A stretch of DNA of 64,000 nucleotides, taken from positions 15,128,001 to 15,192,000 of the forward strand of contig NC_091054.1 of NCBI RefSeq assembly GCF_963966145.1, given 5' to 3'. Below, in pieces: positions 22,374-32,829 of this stretch; the first letter of the stretch is position 1; each line of letters begins with the position of its first letter. A program made the position numbers and the translations under genes. The notes below the pieces were generated by a model that ran no database searches, was not told where the DNA came from, and saw only the letters and a program-made list of their open reading frames with translations. Origin of the DNA: Tenebrio molitor (lineage: Eukaryota; Arthropoda; Insecta; Coleoptera; Tenebrionidae).

Positions 22374-23334
22374 GGCCCGTATTTATAGTCCAAACTTAAG
22401 TTAGACTCAATCTTGAGACAGACTTGAGTTCCGATTTGTGTTTTATAAACAATACTTGAGCATTGATGAGCACTCAAGTTTGACTCAAGCCCAAGTTAGG
22501 GGTTAGGCAGACTCAAGTCTTGCTTACATGAGTTTAGAGGTCCAAAATTGTCTTTGTATTGTCTGACAGTTGCTGTTTTCCTGTTTTTCGTTTCGTTTCA
22601 ATTACGAGTATATGGGTAGGCACTAATGTTCAGATTTGAATTTCAGATGTAAGCATTAAATACCTATTTATCGCAGGATGGAAGATTGTTATGAGTTATG
22701 ACTTTAAAGAAGAAGTTCCAAATACAACGTATTTTGTATGCAGGGTATTTCATGAGTGATAATGAACCTAACGGAATAAAAAATGCACCCCACAATATAT
22801 TTTCAAAGAAAGCCGGACATTTTAATTTCAGTAGCCAGCTTTTTTCGGAAATGTAGTGTGGGTCTCATTTTTATTCCGTTAGGCTCATTATCACTCGTGA
22901 AATACCCTGTATTGTATATTGGTTCACAGTTTTTTCAATTGCTGGGCCGTGCGTACTGTAGTACTCTCTGGTTAGCTATTGTACTGGGTGTTAATCCTTT
23001 CCTAAATACTATTTTTTCGTTCTACCGAAACTGTATTTGTTTTTTTATTTTTTATTGCCTCTTCCATATCGTGTATGAGAGAAGCCAACAGAATTTTCTC
23101 CTTTAAACTGTACGGGATTTTCATTTTTCAAAAGAATTCAAAACAAGCTGTCACAAGGTGTATGGTATAACCATGGCAACTCGACTCAAACGAAACTGGA
23201 GTAAGACTCAAGTCTAACTTTTACGAGTTTAGCCGAAATAATGACTATAATATGCATCTAGACTTGAGCAAAACTCAGGACTTGAGTACAACTTACCCAA
23301 GTTGGACTTGAGTTGCCGACTATAAATACCGGCC
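22374..23334. mobile_element. 961-bp Harbinger-like non-autonomous element
   Basis: Inverted ends ggcc(c/g)gtatttatagtc, flanked by TTA at 22,371-22,373 and 23,335-23,337. The subterminal regions are rich in the words gacttgag and ctcaagt in both orientations. A smaller palindromic MITE (22,741-22,909, ends cagggtatttca) is nested inside. No transposase. Confidence 0.78.
22741..22909. mobile_element. 169-bp palindromic MITE
   Basis: Long inverted arms cagggtatttca(t/c)gagtg and complement through cctaacggaataaaaa. Nested in 22,374-23,334. Confidence 0.72.
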
Positions 23335-23568
23335 TTAGTTTGTCAGATTTGAGATTTGTCATAAACGATACAGGTATCTATGTTGCTTAGATACTGTCAT
23401 CCTTACAAACACCAACAATTAATTCCTGAGTAGGTACGTATTTTTGTGGTCAGCAGCGTCGAATGGGTGTGGATAGGGGTTAATTTATCCCCATTATTTT
23501 GGACCTAACGAAGGGGGGTTTTTTGGACTTGTTAGATCCTTCTAATGACCCAGAATTTTTTTGGCAGG

Positions 23569-24943
23569 TTATATCGGGACCACCCTGTATAATATACTAT
23601 AATTCTTCCCTATATGTACATCCACTTTACAGTTGGGGCAATTTTTAACAATAATCTTCGGTAAAGAGTTTGGTACTTGAGGCTGTGAGGATTTGGCAGT
23701 GCTTGGCAGTTGAGAAGATGTACCCATTTCATTTTCCGCACGACTAGTAGAAGAAGTACTAGGCTGATTTTCTCCTATCCCCAAAATTTTATTGGAAATG
23801 GAAATCTTATTTGCTATGGATTCCTCCACATACGACTCTGCCACGGTTGTACTCTTCCATCCTCCATGCCTCTTTAGAGATAATATGTCTCCTCCAGCAT
23901 CGACAAGGATGGTGGCAGAGGATCTAATGATAATAGTAAATAATATATGAGTGTATAATATACGAGTTTATAATAATTACCTTCTAAAAGTGTGACCACT
24001 ATACTCATGTGGATTTGTCAAGCCAAGATATTTAGCAATGTCACTAGATATTTTTCCAAAGGTATTAATCCCGACTGGTTGGGTGGAACATTTTCCATTT
24101 CGATAAAAAACAAATAATCGCTCATGTTTTGTATGTGAAGGTCTAAGGGAGACATATCTTCTATAAATTTCAACCATATTTTTGATGTCATGATCTCTTC
24201 CATCAATGACAAAAGTTCGGGGTTTATTGGTTTTCGTGTCAGGTATTTTCACTACTAAGATAGAACCAGTGTCTTCTATATCTTTAGTGCTCATCTTGAG
24301 AAACTCTTCCCTTCTACACGCGCCTGCAATTCCAAAAATAGACACGACCTGCAGTTTTAGAATATTATAATTAATTGAAAATAATTACAATGAAGTTATT
24401 TACCTTCATCATCAAGTATGTTTCGTCTGGTGCTTCATTAATAAATTTGTAAATTTGGTCCTTGCTGAATACTTTAGACTTCTTACATTGATAGCCTGCC
24501 GATTGCCGTTTCATAAACGCAGTTAATTTAAAAAAATGTTTAAGGTCGATGTTTTTTTTTATCAGCAGCGAAGACTTTACCATAGAGTATTCCGACCAAA
24601 GACTTGATGGTTTTACATGTTTAGCCCTGTCAGCAAAATAAGCTAGACACACATTTTCCGTTACATTCATTTCGACCTTGTTCCTAATGCACCACTCATT
24701 GAACTTCTTGAACACCAGTTCGTACTGTTGGCGAGACTTTTGGGGTAGTAAATTTAAAGTAGCTTTACGTGCAGCTTCAAATACTTCCGGGGGAATATTT
24801 TCTTCATTGTTTTCACACATTTTTTCAAAAATTTGTTTCCACTTTACAAATGGCGTCTTAAATTCGTACACTTTGTTTATAAACTGGGAGCTAAACAACG
24901 CAGGTAGCACGTGGCGATCAACGCACGCTGATGTAGTTATCAC
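23569..24943 (-). CDS. tyrosine recombinase, Crypton-like, three exons
   Basis: A DNA-cutting-and-joining recombinase of the phage-integrase fold, probably from a Crypton-type transposon. Exons on the minus strand are 24,943-24,404, 24,348-23,981 and 23,923-23,569. The introns (24,349-24,403, 55 bp; 23,924-23,980, 57 bp) are GT-AG and restore the frame exactly, giving about 420 residues. The catalytic set is present: Arg in Gly-Ala-Cys-Arg-Arg-Glu-Glu, His-Thr-Phe-Arg (HxxR, split by intron 2), His-Gly-Gly-Trp, and Tyr in Ala-Glu-Ser-Tyr-Val-Glu-Glu-Ser. An alpha-helical core-binding-like region precedes it. A Ser/Pro-rich tail with Cys-Pro-Asn-Cys ends within the mariner inserted at 23,587, so the last residues are not original. 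The codon at 24,943 is GTG; the frame stays open upstream to about 24,966 and the true start is not visible. Confidence 0.8.
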
Positions 24944-24998
24944 ATTGTCACAATTTAAAAAATCACAAATAAAACAATTACTAAAAGTAAAAGGTTAT

Positions 24999-25160
24999 GA
25001 TCGTAGATAAAATGTTGTAAGACATACGTGTAAAAAGTTCCTTTGTTGCACTCACATTCTTTAAAATACTCCCTCGTACCTCGGTCGTATTTTAAACCCG
25101 TTCGTGCAATAAAGGATAACTTTTTACACTTATATCTTAAATCACTATTATCTACGATCG
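24999..25160. repeat. direct repeat copy 1 (copy 2 at 25,427-25,580)
   Basis: Two nearly identical ~150-bp copies in the same orientation, beginning gatcgta(g/a)ataaaatgttg and ending cacttatatcttaaat. Copy 1 is bounded by inverted words gatcgtagata / tatctacgatc. They flank the 5' side of the recombinase gene. Confidence 0.8.
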
Positions 25161-25426
25161 CGTAAAAAGTAGGCACTTTTTGCACTAAAAATCGTTGTCA
25201 AAGTTGACGTTTAGAGAAACTGCCGGAATCGTTCTCTAAAAGTTTTAGAGCACGATTTCTCGCTTTTATGGCACAGAACTGTCAGAATACAACAATCGAA
25301 TTTGTTGGAAACATTGTTTAGGTTGCTAAATGACGTGGTTCTCAAACGACTGTGGTTATTCATGAAATATTGAACCAATGAATTATTTTATACAAATTTA
25401 TGTTGAAACCGGTGTGATGAGCTCAC

Positions 25427-25580
25427 GATCGTAAATAAAATGTTGTAAGACATACGTGTAAAAAGTTCCTTTGTTGCACTCACATCTTTTAAAATACTCC
25501 CTCGTACCTCGGTCGTATTTTAAACCCGTTCGTGCAATAAAGGATAACTTTTTACACTTATATCTTAAATAACTATTAAA
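25427..25580. repeat. direct repeat copy 2
   Basis: See 24,999-25,160; a few substitutions separate the copies, so the duplication is recent. Confidence 0.8.
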
Positions 25581-25802
25581 TAATTTTGACAACAATAAAA
25601 AATAAGGTTAAACATCCTCAAGCTTGCTTTACAATTGAATATCATTTATGTCACATTGACGACCAAAGTATTTTGGCCGCGATAGTACACTCGCGTTTGC
25701 ATTCGAACCCGCACTATATCATTGTTTTCAATTATGTGAAATGAGGTTTGCAACCCTTACGAATTAGTAAATCATGGAAAAATATTCACAAAATGGAAGT
25801 TG

Positions 25803-26397
25803 TTATTTTACGAGGTCTGACTTATAATAATCGCCTCCACTCACAACTCCTTCGCGGACCCAAAACTTCCATGCGTTGAAGAGTGTCCTCCCTCTATTTT
25901 GACAGAAGTCACAACACGTCCATATGTCATCTCCAGACAATGGTACTTGAATATTCCCGTTTGTTTCGATGCACATCCTGGCTGTCATAACCTTAGCGGG
26001 GGCAGCAACCTATCACTACTTTGAGTAAAAGCTTTACAATTTGAGGTCTTACCCACACATCGTCTACACATACTGGCACGTAACGTAGACTAGAACTTAT
26101 TAGATCTTTGCATTTTGGCCATTGGTATCTTGTGTCGAACCAGGATGGGATGTGTTTGTAATGAGCGGCCCTGTAGTTTGGAGTGTCGAGGGTGTTGATT
26201 TCGTCCAAGTTTATGTAGTTGACAATTCCTTTCGCCAACTCCTTGGCTTCGTTTTCTGGAAAGTTCCTTCCGGCGACCCAGTTCAAATTTTGACTGTTTT
26301 CGATAATGTTATCAGACAAAACATCATCATCCAGTTGAGTAAAGAATGAAGGGGTTAAGCTGATATTTATCACAATAAGCAAGAATTTTTCCATCAT
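25803..26397 (-). CDS. cathepsin B-like protease homologue, catalytic Cys missing, 3' truncated
   Basis: N-terminal two thirds of a cathepsin B-like (C1A) protein: exon 26,397-26,053, 43-bp GT-AG intron (26,010-26,052), exon 26,009-25,803. A secretory signal (Met-Met-Glu-Lys-Phe-Leu-Leu-Ile-Val) is followed by a propeptide with Asn-Trp-Val-Ala-Gly-Arg-Asn-Phe. The mature start reads Ile-Pro-Ser-Trp-Phe-Asp-Thr-Arg-Tyr-Gln-Trp-Pro-Lys-Cys. Where active enzymes have Gln ... Cys-Gly-Ser-Cys-Trp, this one reads Val-Cys-Val-Asp-Asp-Val-Trp, so the nucleophile and oxyanion Gln are absent. Exon 2 continues Met-Cys-Ile-Glu-Thr-Asn-Gly ... Cys-Cys-Asp-Phe-Cys and Trp-Lys-Phe-Trp-Val-Arg-Glu-Gly-Val-Val-Ser-Gly-Gly. 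A donor-like GTAAAA follows at about 25,810, but the His/Asn exons are not found; the nest ending at 25,691 lies there. Inactive homologues are known in beetles, so this may be a real non-enzymatic paralogue or a truncated gene. Confidence 0.7.
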
Positions 26398-26454
26398 TCT
26401 CCATTAAAAAAACTCTAAATATAATAAAATAAATAAAAATATAAATACTAGTTG

Positions 26455-26800
26455 TCAAGATTTTTTTTTTCAAAGATGACTTGTGTTTTTTCCCCCCGAG
26501 CCCCCGAGACTTCTCAACGTAAAAGAATATTGACCCCGAAAATGGAGAATTTGGTTCCACGAAGGAGGAGAAGGGTTGAGGTCCCTTTATGGGGTGCTAA
26601 GCCCACTACCCGCCCTCGCGCGACGGTTGGTCCTGCGCTCCTCCCCGTTTCGGGAAGGAATCTCGCGACAACGTGAGAAATCTCCGGTCCGATAGGGCCC
26701 GAAGAAGAACCCGTACAAAAAGGTTGGAGACGCTGCCGATACCCTAAAGCTGACGAGGTCACCGACTAGTGATAGTGATGCTGGGTGATGAAAAAGTGTT
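26455..26800. other. G+C-rich island of unknown nature
   Basis: About 300 bp much richer in G+C than the flanks, with no recognised protein, RNA or repeat partner in the window. It lies directly upstream of the cathepsin-like gene (transcribed away from it), so a promoter role is possible but unsupported. Confidence 0.3.
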
Positions 26801-27132
26801 CTCTCTCAAATTAAATTTATAAGATGAACCCTACAACCCTAACCTATATAACTTTGAATTAAATAAGCTTTATAACGAAAACATAACAACTGATGCTAAA
26901 CTATTAGTCTAGGAACTAGCAACGTTTTTGAGATATTATTTCAGGTAAGCTAATTTTTTTATATGTATCACCTGTCCTCACTCAGGCCCGTAGCTAGGGC
27001 CTCACCTGTGTGCCCACGTTAAGAAAACTAAGAAAATATTTTTAGAACAAGAAAGGAATCCACTTATGAATTTAGTGTAAAGTTTCAGGTGTTGTAAATT
27101 TGTCGCTGACGATGTTATTAGAACAATATCCC

Positions 27133-27392
27133 TAAGTGCTTATTCACACTGGACATAAGCTTGACATAAGGCATAAGAAATTCATGATACATGCAGTGTG
27201 TATACTATTAATTTTTATATAACTTGTGAGAAGTGACCTCAGTGAATATTGTTGTGTACAAAAAGGCATGGAGAATCATATTCGAGTTATATGGGCACAT
27301 AAATTATTTTCCAATTGCCCAAATTTATAAATTATTCTTAGGTATCTCTTATGTATTTTTTATGTCTTATGCCCATTGTGAATAAGCACTTA
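27133..27392. mobile_element. 260-bp palindromic MITE
   Basis: Inverted ends taagtgcttattcaca and complement, then a mirrored pattern of cataag / cttatg words inside. TA-type boundary likely. Confidence 0.78.
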
Positions 27393-27621
27393 CATGAACA
27401 TTTTTCCCAATAAAAATACTTGAGTCATTAAATCAGACCTGCCCGTCCAAGCTATCCACAACGTTATCAACTTCTTAGTCGTCAACTCAGCAAATACAAA
27501 AATAAACTAAAAACAATCATATGGGTTAATTCCCGGTTCAGCTTTCAGTTTCTTTCTTCTGTCTTTACCGCCAGGTTTGACATTTTATTGTGCGGACTGT
27601 GGTACTGTGTTACTGATTAAA

Positions 27622-28120
27622 ATGAGTGGTAAAAGAACAACAGGTGCAAGATTTTTTTCATCACATAAGAAGCAAAAAAAAAATGGAGAATCATCAGAGG
27701 AACCATCAACAAGTACAAAAGTTACTGAAAATCAGCCTCCTGACTTTGAAATACTCGTTGAAAGCGCCAAAACTAAAGTTGCCCTTGTGTCCAGTCTTCA
27801 ATGTACACCAGATCTTCAATTTGAAAGTGACGTCTTATCAGACGCAGAGTCCGACCCTGGTGGAGATGATGAAAAATCTCCCAAATTTAACGAATGGTTG
27901 TTGGACAAAAATAAGCAAAGTGAAAAAGAAAAGCCATCGACTCACAAACAGCCTCCAGGGCCAGGAGATATTTCACAAAATGTTACTGATGGACCCACAC
28001 AACCAATCTTGAAGTTATTTCCGAGAACGAAATTCAATGATAAATTTAGACAATTTAATAGTTCATGACTTCATGGTATAAACTCTACCCTAGCTGGTTG
28101 GAATATAGTGTATTAAGTGA
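27622..28120 (+). pseudogene. hAT transposase / ZMYM-like gene, first exon only (TTF-type)
   Basis: Starts at ATG 27,622 (Met-Ser-Gly-Lys-Arg-Thr-Thr-Gly-Ala-Arg-Phe-Phe) with a Lys/Ser/Glu-rich disordered N-terminus. It runs into Pro-Gly-Asp-Ile-Ser-Gln ... Asp-Gly-Pro-Thr-Gln-Pro-Ile-Leu-Lys and Phe-Asn-Ser-Ser-Trp-Tyr, the beginning of the TTF-type zinc region seen in intron-poor hAT transposases related to ZMYM1. A short duplication (about 8 bp, near 28,066) breaks the frame and creates the stop at 28,068; the second frame continues Leu-Glu-Tyr-Ser-Val for a few residues and is then lost near 28,120. No catalytic domain remains. Confidence 0.7.
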
Positions 28121-28374
28121 CGTTCCGAAAAAAGCTGCCTACTGAAATTAAAAGATCCAGCTTTTTTCGGAAATGGCTAAACACAAACACGACATTATTT
28201 AATATTTAATGCATGAACAAAAATGACCTCTGTATCCTCTGTATCATTTTCGATGTTTGTAATGTCACTGAAAGGGTTCATTATGCTAGATTCTTGTGGC
28301 ACGCACTCTCTTCACAAATTCAAAAAAATCAACAAAAAATCTCAACGCAACAGATCAAAACCGCAACAAGATTT

Positions 28375-28641
28375 AAACTAATAACTTTTAAATATAGTTC
28401 AATCATTTCGTCAAACTACGTGTTTAAAGGTTTAGCATTTGAAACCTTAGGCCCTTGGTGCAAAGAAGCCATCGATTTCATTAATGTCATCGGAAACCGA
28501 CTTATCGCGGAATCAGGCGATTCAAAATCAAAGAAATTCCTTTTCGAGAGGATTTCCCTTGCCATTCAACGTGGAAACGCTACAAGCATTCGGGGCACTT
28601 TTCCAGATTCCGCAATATTATCGGAAATTTTTGTATTATAA
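28375..28641 (+). pseudogene. second copy of the retroelement endonuclease C-terminus
   Basis: The last ~85 residues match the C-terminus of the minus-strand copy at 18,234-18,965 with few differences (Tyr-Ser-Ser-Ile-Ile-Ser-Ser-Asn-Tyr ... Lys-Phe-Leu-Phe-Glu-Arg-Ile-Ser). The reading frame runs to 28,641 without stop. Only the 3' end is present, as expected of a 5'-truncated non-LTR insertion; residues before 28,375 are unrelated. Confidence 0.8.
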
Positions 28642-28764
28642 AACAAAAATGTTTATGTAATTATGTTATAATATAAGAACGATAAAACTAATTGGTACAA
28701 TAATTAATGTTTAATGTTATGGGACACACCTTGAATTAATCGAAATCCGTATGCCACTAGCAGG

Positions 28765-29130
28765 TGTAGACGAGATCGAAGATGATGCTTCAGACTTTTA
28801 ACACCACAACACAAGCACGATTTTGCAGGGAATAACTTTGACCTCACTTGCTCTCCGGACATCGGGAATATCTTGATCGCGATTTTTTATTGATTTCAGT
28901 CGTTTATTTTCAACGGAAAGTTAAGTGTTGAACAAATCTGACAAACAGCAGCAAATGTAGACAAGATAGAAGATGACGCTTCACAATTTTAAGACTAACA
29001 CAAGCACGATTTTGCAGGCAATAACGATACCTCACTTCCGGACATCGGGCATATCTTGATTGCGATTTTTTATTGATTTCATTAATTTATTTTCAACGGA
29101 AAGTTAAGCGTTGAATAAATCTGACAAACA
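28765..29130. repeat. tandem duplication, ~191-bp unit, two copies
   Basis: Units starting at about 28,765 and 28,956 share tgtagac(g/a)agat(c/a)gaagat, gcacgattttgcagg, catcggg and gcgattttttattgattt(c). Non-coding. Confidence 0.8.
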
Positions 29131-29292
29131 ACGTTGAAACAACTTTTTTTCACAAACAACGGTTAACATGACGACGTCCTCCGCACACTTATTAATCATT
29201 CGGTTTTTTCGATGGCGTTGAAAAAAATTTATTTCAAAAAGATAATTGTGAACGAATCGTACAGATATTACAAAAACTATTGTACAATACAC

Positions 29293-29393
29293 GTCCGTTA
29301 GGGCCTTTACAGCCTCGCCAGTATTATTCGACTCGCTCTGCGAGCTCGTCTCACAAAATCTCTGGCTCGGCAGTAAAGGCTATCCTAACGGAC
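29293..29393. mobile_element. 101-bp palindromic MITE
   Basis: gtccgttagg ... cctaacggac ends with cctttac / gtaaagg continuing the inverted match around a cgctctgcgagctcg centre. Confidence 0.7.
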
Positions 29394-29639
29394 TTCTACT
29401 GTAAAATACTATAACAGCACTGACAATTTCAAATTTGAAATGTCATATAATTTATTTTTCGCGTGGGTTTCGTAACAACCAATGAGAATCCGTGGCGCGA
29501 ATGTTTCAAGATATTACCAACACAACCTATGATACTTTGTTAATATTTTAATGTTGTGCTTTGGGGATTTTGTTATTTAAGGATATTTAAAAAACTGCAT
29601 TCTATCAGTGGACGTAGTCTATAATAATATACCTGAAAT

Positions 29640-31256
29640 TTGCCGGTAGCAAGCCGTTTGTGAAATTCTGAGAATTGTTTCTCATACCTTTCATCTTCCC
29701 TGGAACGAATCGGTTTATGGCCTATTTACTCAATTTGCCAAAACTTGACCATTTGCTTATCCAAGTCCTTGCTGGAAAAAGTGCAGATCGTCTTTGCGTT
29801 TTCTTTGTTAGTGTCCCAACATCCACCTAAAATCCACCCCAGCTGAGTATTTTTAGCTATCAACCGTTTGGTCGGGCCTAATTGCACCTTCCCGACGCTC
29901 AGTACCTTCCCGAACAGCTCGTTTCCGAGAAAAGGATCAATGGGACGGGGTTTATAGAACGTAGGGTCGGCCAATTTTATATTACTAGGGATTTGTAAGT
30001 GTCCTAAACTAACGAACTCGCTGGGATGTTTTTAGTGATGGTCGGCAACACTAGACATTTTACTGATGCTTGAAAATTATTGATATTTGATTTGAAAATC
30101 AGCGTTGTGCTCTTATTAACCAAGCTGTGGCTGTTGTTAACTCCACACAAACTATATTCGTATTGTAGCATGACAAATTTAACTTTTTCAAAACTGATTC
30201 TGTAATGAAATTGGATTGTGAGCCACCGTCGAAGAGAGCTCGTAACTGGGTAAAATTACCTACGTGATCTCGTACTTGCACCATTGCACCATTGCTGTTG
30301 ACAATGTCGGAGTACTCGAATTTAGGACATTTACTTCATTGTTAATTTCACCCAATTGCTCCATGGTATCCTTATGCAATAATGTGTTGTGTTACTGCCA
30401 CACACTACCTTTGCAGCTGTCTGAGATATGATTGGTTTTTAAGCAATTTTTACAAAGTTTTCGTTTGTAGGCTGTCATGTAATTGTCATGGGTAATTGCT
30501 AAATGAACAATTAGCTTTTGTGCTTAGCCCTTTACACTTGATTCAATATAATTTCCTTCAAACGAAGGTAGGTTTATTGGCGGGAGTTTGGCTACTACAC
30601 TTTCAGCAATACCTTGATTTGAATTGACTGATGTTGACGATGATGAAAATGTACGTAATTCTAAATAACAGCTTACATCCGCGATAATTTTATATCCAGC
30701 GATTGATATGTCGAGATCAAACCTGTGTTTCAAGCTGTGTTTATTGGAGCGTGAAGTTCAAGTAACGACATACGATTTCGGATTCATGGATAACTCGATT
30801 ACAAATTAATTTGATCGCTCTTTAGTAATCGGTTTCAAAACTCTCTCTTATTCATCATCTTTCAATAACTCAATGGAAGTTCCAATGTTATTGAAATCGT
30901 TAAAGGTTTTGTTTAAATTCTCTTTCCGAATTGAAATTTGTTTTGCGTGTGCAATATCTGATTTGTGGTTTTCAAAGAATGTCATGAATCGAGTTAAGCT
31001 TGACTTTAAAATTGTCTTTTCAACAGTTCTGGTAATTCTGCCATAATTAAAATCGATGCAATTTGAGAAACTATTCTACTGATAGGAAATGACTGGTAGA
31101 TGGGACTGACCTTTCGTTTCTTGAATTCAACTTCTTGCTTGTACCTCTGGCGGATACGATGTCACCTTGATGTTCCACAGCCGGTGAATCCGATTCGAGG
31201 AGGACCACACGGTTTGCTTGTTTCACTGTAGCGACTTGAGTTGATTTGGATTCCAA
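29640..31256 (-). pseudogene. Bel/Pao retrotransposon gag-protease remnant
   Basis: Minus strand, in polyprotein order. A Met-Glu-Ser-Lys start at 31,256 lies just inside the LTR. A gag-like segment has Lys-Leu-Pro-Pro-Ile-Asn-Leu-Pro-Ser-Phe-Glu-Gly near 30,560 (DUF1759-like). An aspartic protease carries Ala-Leu-Phe-Asp-Gly-Gly-Ser-Gln-Ser-Asn-Phe-Ile near 30,225; the usual Asp-Ser/Thr-Gly active site reads Asp-Gly-Gly. Then comes Leu-Gly-Trp-Ile-Leu-Gly-Gly near 29,840. Multiple stops and shifts separate the pieces, and reverse transcriptase and integrase are missing. The element is dead. Confidence 0.8.
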
Positions 31257-31295
31257 TGTTTTCTTTTGTTAAACTTTTTAATGCACTGTCACTGG

Positions 31296-31313
31296 ATCCG
31301 GCTCGAAGGACCA
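31296..31313 (-). other. primer binding site, tRNA-Tyr type
   Basis: The plus strand reads atccggctcgaaggacca, identical to the 3' end of insect tRNA-Tyr including CCA as I know it. It lies 4 bases inside the LTR, as expected for minus-strand priming of this Bel/Pao element. Confidence 0.8.
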
Positions 31314-31317
31314 AAAA

Positions 31318-31612
31318 TGTTAGGACTGTAATCCTTTTGTATGCTGTGTTTTGCTGGGTTTTGGTGATCGAATTGTACGTTTTGTGTTGGACGTCTTTAT
31401 TCGAGAGAAAAAAATAACTTTTGTTGAGCGCTTTATTCGTCTCTTACTGGTTTCTAGTTATTATCTCTCTATTTACAAAATTTTACATCTTATATACTAC
31501 CTACTTCTACAAAAAATAAGGGTCGACACCTTCGTGGGTACAGTTGGACGTGACAGAAATGCAACAAAATGATTATTTATTATTTTGAGGACTGTTATAC
31601 ATACTTATAACA
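31318..31612 (-). mobile_element. 5' LTR of the Bel/Pao element
   Basis: 295 bp starting TGTTA and ending TAACA on the minus strand, directly followed by the primer site. The internal coding remnant runs away from it on the same strand. No 3' LTR lies in the window. Confidence 0.75.
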
Positions 31613-31659
31613 GGTGACTATTGAACGAGTTTATAACTGATTATAACTTATTTGAATTT

Positions 31660-31786
31660 GGCCCGGTTTATTCACCTTCAAGTAACTTTATTTGAACGGT
31701 AATTACCATGGATCTACCAATAGCAGATTCTAAATCATAGCAACTACTGGCCAGATAAATTTACTTGAAGGTGAATAAACCAGGCC
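31660..31786. mobile_element. 127-bp palindromic MITE, copy 2
   Basis: Same length and nearly the same sequence as 15,137-15,263, ends ggcccggtttattcac. The right flank is TTA; the left flank has diverged. Confidence 0.83.
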
Positions 31787-32087
31787 TTATTATATTATAA
31801 CTTATTTGACTTATTATTACTTATTTTTAAAATAAATTGTGCTTATTTGTTTATAACTGGTTATAACTGATCCAAGCCAACCCTAAGTGAAAATTTTAAA
31901 AGTTACCCGTTAGGACGAAGAAACAGAAGACAAAGGCGTGCTCCTCAATTTTCTATTCAAATGTGGAATGTGTATAACAAAACCTTTGAACATAAAATAT
32001 AGTGCAGAAAGTTACGGTAGGATAGACACTATGGATTATTTGTTAGGCATTGCCCATAATTTTGAATTTTAAAATATTTTGTAATTT

Positions 32088-32397
32088 GTACAGCGTGATC
32101 AACAATGACTGAGTTTGTTGGCAATGAAACAATTGAAAAATATTGGTGTTTTTCTGTTTCGTAATTGGCCGGATGTTTTAACTTGACACGACATTAAAAA
32201 AAAATTAGGTTATGTCGGGTATGTTTATGCTATTACAAAAATGACGCTTTGCTGGTAAACGTCAAATTCGCCTGTCAACTCTGTTAAAACTGACAACCGG
32301 AAATGCGTTTAGATTACAGTGGTACCAAAATCATTCAAATTTTCATTGTTACCAACAGATTCAGTCCTTCTTGATCACGTTGCTCCTTACGTTGTAC
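32088..32397. mobile_element. 310-bp MITE of the 53,999-55,010 mariner family
   Basis: Inverted ends gtacagcgtgatcaacaatg and its relatives; the same terminal pattern (gtgatcaaca(a)ggactga) bounds the longer element at 53,999-55,010, so this is its non-autonomous derivative. Confidence 0.75.
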
Positions 32398-32829
32398 TAT
32401 TGCGAGCATGGAATTTCGGGCAGCAATTTACATGTCATGTCATTTAAAAAAACCCAATGTAGTCTAAGCGTTATTGTCATAAATGTCATAATAATTAATT
32501 TTGAAGGAACTTCACACAACAACACAATTATGCACAATTATTAGTTATTGATTTCTAAAGTTTAATAAAAAAGACGGTTTAGTTTTCAGAAAATCACATC
32601 TAAAAACTTGCAGTTTTTCAGAATTGACGATTGCAATTTGCAAAATGATATGAGGCAATAGTAGATATTAAAATGAGGCTATTAATACGTCTAATTCCGT
32701 GCAATAGTACTATGGCGGACAAAAAATTTTGGCGTCACTTTCTTGACATTCAAGTAAAGTGTAAATAAACCTTTAGGAATCGTAACCCGATAAAAAACCG
32801 AAGAACGAGTTTTTTCATCTGGTGGTTTG

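Larger units (their letters stand above)
21413..23587. mobile_element. mariner-type element, deletion derivative, with nested MITEs
   Basis: Inverted ends cagggtggtcccgatataac and complement, flanked by TA at 21,411-21,412 and 23,588-23,589. It contains both ends of a Tc1/mariner transposase with the middle missing and a later 961-bp insertion (22,374-23,334). Its right edge falls inside the reading frame of the tyrosine recombinase at 23,590, so this element probably truncated that gene. Confidence 0.8.
17938..25691. mobile_element. outer TIR pair enclosing a 7.7-kb nest
   Basis: The sequence gtactatcgcggccaaaata at 17,938 has its inverted copy at 25,672-25,691, and the match continues inward (ttggtcgtca). 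These two ends share the GGCC variant that other members of the GTAC..CGCGA family lack, so they are probably the two ends of one element later filled with other insertions. A frame starting ATGGCACC just inside the left end (about 18,047) encodes a few plausible residues before it is lost. The pairing is inference. Confidence 0.5.
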
